Positions 6,120 through 8,779 of a stretch of 8,779 nucleotides of DNA are shown here, piece by piece. The notes below the pieces were generated by a model. The model did no database searches and had not been told where the DNA came from. It saw only the letters and a program-made list of their open reading frames with translations. Each line of letters begins with the position of its first letter. The stretch's first letter is position 1. Source of the stretch: Bacteroidota bacterium (GTDB lineage Bacteria > Bacteroidota > Ignavibacteria > Kryptoniales > JAKASW01). The DNA is taken from contig JAJYJD010000137.1 of the NCBI GenBank assembly GCA_021789755.1, positions 1-8,779 of the forward strand. The letters are read 5' to 3'. The translations under genes were made by a program, and so were the position numbers.

Positions 6120-7251
6120 ATGAAAACGTTGAATCACTTGGGCAGAACCGTTTCAGTTCTCTTTCTCGTTTGGAATGTTGCGTTCGGATGGGGGGGGAAC
6201 AGGCCATCAGATTATAAACGGAAATTTCGAGAGATTTCTTCCCTTGCCGCTCCAGAGTTTGTCCGCCAGTTCATCCTATTATGTCCAGCATGCTTCGGAC
6301 GCCGATTCACGCAAGCGCAGGGACCCGAACGAGTTTTCGAAGCATTTCATGGATATCGACTATTATCCCGAATTTGCATCACGAACCCTCACCCACAACA
6401 ATGATTCACTTTGCGCGGAGTATGGAAGCTCGACGGTTTTGGACAAGGGAATCCTCCCGTGGACGATAGCTTCAACATACGGCGCCCTCGTTCAGTACAT
6501 GGCGAATCACGACTGGAGCAGGGCAGACAGCGTCATTGCCGATCTCGGTCATTATATCGGCGATGCTTTTCAACCTCTTCATTGCACAACTAATTACAAC
6601 GGGCAAATGACAGGTCAATCGGATATCCATTTTAGGTTTGAATCGGATCTGCTTGAGGCTTACCAGGGGAGCATTTCCATGAGTGCGGCAAATGTGGGGA
6701 AGATCGACACGAACGCGCTGGAATTTGCGTTCCGGGTGATCGGCGAGTCGAACGCACATGTCGCGGCGATACTGGACGCAGACATCTACGCGAAATCTAT
6801 TGACTCACAATATGGCTCGGCTTATTACTCGGCCATGTGGGCAAAGCTCGATACTCTGATGAACGAGGAGTTGCAGGGGGCTTCCGAAGCTTTGGCATCT
6901 CTCGTTTACTCAGCCTGGCTCGAAGCCGGTTCTCCCTCCCTGACATCCGGTGTCCAGGTGCTCATGCCGACTGTCATCAGAGTGTCCGACGTTTACCCAA
7001 ACCCCTTCAACCCGACGGCAAGATTCGACATCTCCCTTCCCGCGAACTCGCGCGCGTCGATCGCCTCGGTTTCAATCTATTCTCCGCTAGGAAGACTCGT
7101 GAAAAGTGAACAGCTGCATCTCGATGTCGGAACCCGGTCAATTGCACTCGACCTCGGAAAGTGTACGGCCGGAGTTTACTTCGTCATTATCGATGTTTCG
7201 GCCTCCGGCGTCAGGGAAAGGAAAACATTGAAGGCTGTCCTGCTGAAATAG
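6120..7251 (+). CDS. Secreted S1/P1 nuclease or zinc phospholipase C-like enzyme with T9SS tail, split by a frameshift
   Basis: Three-zinc hydrolase related to Bacillus phospholipase C and S1/P1 nuclease. As written, ATG 6120 opens a signal peptide and W24, then the frame shifts at eight G (6190-6197); the rest reads one frame over to TAG 7249-7251. Removing one G restores 376 residues with every zinc ligand of the family: W24 (predicted mature N-terminus after AFG), H29, D62, H75, H144, D148, H154, H170 and E174, in the contexts GGTGH, ASDAD, KHF, LGHYIGDAFQPLH and HFRFE. HxxxE resembles phospholipase C more than S1/P1, but the substrate is open. The last ~88 residues form a T9SS sorting domain with YPNPFN (292-297). 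GGAGA (6106-6110) lies 9 bases before ATG 6120. Unshifted translation ends at 6404. The shift may be a sequencing error, a real mutation or slippage. ATG 6175 would lack both the signal peptide and Trp. Confidence 0.85.
6190..6197 (+). repeat. Run of eight G at the frameshift point
   Basis: The G8 run falls exactly between W24 of the signal-peptide frame and the GTGH segment of the catalytic frame. Seven G would give one continuous protein (TGG GGG GGA ACA). Runs of this length are prone to sequencing indels and to slipped-strand or transcriptional slippage. Confidence 0.9.
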
Positions 7252-7336
7252 TCAAATTGAGCGGAGGGCCGGATTTCTCTCGGTTTGTTTCTTCTTATTC
7301 TACCTTATAGCTTAGACACTTGTAAAAAGAATTCTC
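7252..7336 (+). promoter_or_regulatory. Gap before the permease, with a Bacteroidota-type promoter candidate
   Basis: TTTG at 7284-7287 is followed after 20 bases by TAGCTTAG at 7308-7315, one mismatch from the TAnnTTTG element of Bacteroidota housekeeping promoters (TTTG, 19-21 bases, TAnnTTTG). The start would lie about 20 bases before ATG 7337. No convincing terminator for the upstream run is visible: the only pairing, CCG with CGG near 7270-7283, is weak. Whether this lineage uses that promoter type is inferred. Confidence 0.35.
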
Positions 7337-8779
7337 ATGAAGCAAGAATACATAGATGTACAGAAAGATTCTGAAGGTTTAGACTTAAAGAGAGTCAAGG
7401 TGGTTGTGATAACCACCGTGATGTTGTCTTTCATTTCCTACTGGCGTGCGGCTGCGGTCGTCGTAGCTGATCTCGGCTCGAGTGCCTTCTATGCACTCGG
7501 CATAGCGGAGAAGGCGGTGGGGCCTTCAGCGCCGTGGTTCATCCTCTTCGTGATGCTGTTTGCCTACGGCATCAGGGCAGTATATATAGAATCGTCGAGC
7601 ATGTTCGTTCGCGGCGGAAGCTACAGAGTCGTGAAGAAAACCCTGGGGAGTGGTTTTGCGAAGTTGGCAGTCTCTGCCCTGGTTTTCGATTACCTGATTA
7701 CAGCTCCCATCAGTGCGGTCTCCGCCGGCCAGTACCTTGAAGGAATGATCAACTCCGTCCTTCATTCTGCGGGCTCGAACGTGCAGGTACCCGGCAACCT
7801 GGTGGCGGTCGGGGCCGCTGTGTTGATCGAGCTATATTTCTGGCGGAACAACATCATCGGCATAGAAGAATCGAGCGAGAAGGCTCTGAGAATCTTCCAG
7901 ATCACAGGGGTGCTCTGTGTATTGCTTTTCGTCTGGTCCGTGGCAACTATCGCGGTCCGCGGGGTAAAGCTGCCGCCCTTCACTGTAAATTTGTCCCCCG
8001 ATGCTCTCGGTTGGCTCAAGGGCGTTGACTGGCTGAAGACTATCGGCTTTGTAGGTGTAATCGTCGGAATGGGACATTCAATCCTAGCGGTCAGCGGTGA
8101 GGAAACCCTTGCCCAGGTCTACAGGGAAATCGAGTCGCCGAAATTGTCCAACCTGAAGAAAACCGCTCTCATAATGTTTGTGTTCAGCTTCGTCTTTACC
8201 GGACTCAACTCTCTATTCGGTGCGATGATCATACCTCAGCAGGACCTAATGGGCAAGTACAACGATAACGCTCTAAGCGGCCTCGCAATGAACCTGATCG
8301 GTCCTCACGCGGCTCTCCTCGCACTTCAGATGTTCGTTGTGGTCGTGGGCTTCCTGATCCTGGCCGGTGCGGTCAACACCTCCCTCATCGGTGCAAACAG
8401 TGTCTTGAACCGGGTCGCAGAGGACGGAGTGCTGCACGAATGGTTCCGGAGGCCTCACAAGCGCTACGGCACCTCTTACCGGATTATAAACTTGCTTGCG
8501 ATCCTGCAGCTCCTTCTGATAATCGGAAGTCGCGGCGACGTCTTTCTCCTCGGCGAAGCATACGCGTTCGGTGTCGTTTGGACATTTGTCATGACCACTT
8601 TCTCAATCCTTGTGCTTAGATATAAGGACAAGTCACCGCGGGAATGGAAGGTACCGCCTAATCTTATGATTGGGAAATTCGAGGTCCCGATAGGACTTAC
8701 TTTCGTGTTCCTGGTACTGTTCGGACTTGGCCTGACGAACCTTTTCACCAAGCCGATTGCGACGGAAGGTGGAGTCACA
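7337..8779 (+). CDS. APC-superfamily amino acid permease, 3' end outside the window
   Basis: Inner-membrane transporter of the amino acid-polyamine-organocation superfamily; 481 residues are visible and the frame is still open at the last base. A short polar N-terminus (1-20) precedes a first helix with the interrupted pattern SFISYWRAAAVVVADLGSSA (31-50). Further family features are FVRGGSYRVVKKTLG (90-104), DYLITAPISAVSAGQYLEG (118-136), SGEETLAQVYREIESP (253-268) and AEDGVLHEWF (361-370) followed by KRYGTSYR. At least eleven hydrophobic segments are present. Members normally bring amino acids into the cell with a proton or sodium ion; the substrate is not readable. ATG 7337 is preceded by an A-rich AAAAAGAA (7324-7331) rather than a strong Shine-Dalgarno sequence. 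An 85-base gap with a promoter candidate suggests its own transcript. A C-terminal soluble domain may follow outside the window. Confidence 0.88.
   Translation, partial: MKQEYIDVQKDSEGLDLKRVKVVVITTVMLSFISYWRAAAVVVADLGSSAFYALGIAEKAVGPSAPWFILFVMLFAYGIRAVYIESSSMFVRGGSYRVVKKTLGSGFAKLAVSALVFDYLITAPISAVSAGQYLEGMINSVLHSAGSNVQVPGNLVAVGAAVLIELYFWRNNIIGIEESSEKALRIFQITGVLCVLLFVWSVATIAVRGVKLPPFTVNLSPDALGWLKGVDWLKTIGFVGVIVGMGHSILAVSGEETLAQVYREIESPKLSNLKKTALIMFVFSFVFTGLNSLFGAMIIPQQDLMGKYNDNALSGLAMNLIGPHAALLALQMFVVVVGFLILAGAVNTSLIGANSVLNRVAEDGVLHEWFRRPHKRYGTSYRIINLLAILQLLLIIGSRGDVFLLGEAYAFGVVWTFVMTTFSILVLRYKDKSPREWKVPPNLMIGKFEVPIGLTFVFLVLFGLGLTNLFTKPIATEGGVT

Noticed and set aside
6175..7251. An independent gene starting at ATG 6175
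   Set aside because: It would lack the signal peptide and the N-terminal Trp ligand yet keep a T9SS tail that needs Sec export. The frame before the G8 run supplies exactly the missing part.
1..8779. CRISPR array, insertion sequence, prophage or defence system
   Set aside because: No regularly spaced repeats, transposase-, integrase- or nuclease-defence-like proteins and no long terminal inverted repeats were seen. The gene content is metabolic and envelope-related.

Overview
The window (about half G+C) looks like a chromosomal segment from the Bacteroidota/Chlorobiota (FCB) group, most plausibly an Ignavibacteria-like lineage. The main reason is that two predicted secreted enzymes end in the C-terminal sorting domain of the type IX secretion system (T9SS), with YPNPFN-type signatures (QNYPNPFN and VYPNPFN). 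All genes lie on the + strand and are tightly packed. I see no tRNA, rRNA, CRISPR array, transposon or phage gene. The taxonomic call is an inference from motifs only.

Layout. (1) 1-1315: the end of panD (aspartate 1-decarboxylase), a stand-alone GlmU-type nucleotidyltransferase overlapping it by an ATGA junction, and a 63-residue charged protein of unknown function. (2) 1316-1710: a 395-base gap holding repeats, hairpins and two strong but mutually exclusive RNA stems just ahead of the next gene. (3) 1711-7251: a run of five closely spaced or overlapping genes: a secreted SLT-family lytic transglycosylase, a PAP2 phosphatase, a DMT/EamA exporter, an M1 metallopeptidase with a T9SS tail, and an S1/P1-nuclease or zinc phospholipase C-type enzyme with a T9SS tail. 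(4) 7337 to the end: an APC-family amino acid permease that runs off the window, preceded by a Bacteroidota-style promoter candidate.

How the genes may work together (inference): the central run is an envelope and exported-enzyme group. It covers peptidoglycan cleavage, lipid or pyrophosphate dephosphorylation, small-molecule export, and extracellular peptide and phosphodiester hydrolysis. The permease downstream could take up amino acids released by the peptidase. Nothing in the sequence proves that they act as one pathway.

Three observations deserve most attention. The last enzyme of the run is split by a one-base shift at a run of eight G, exactly between its signal peptide and its catalytic domain. 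A textbook intrinsic-terminator hairpin with a T7 tail lies inside the signal-peptide codons of the PAP2 gene, just after the transglycosylase stop. The transglycosylase leader can fold in two competing ways, as attenuators and riboswitches do, although I cannot match it to a known class.
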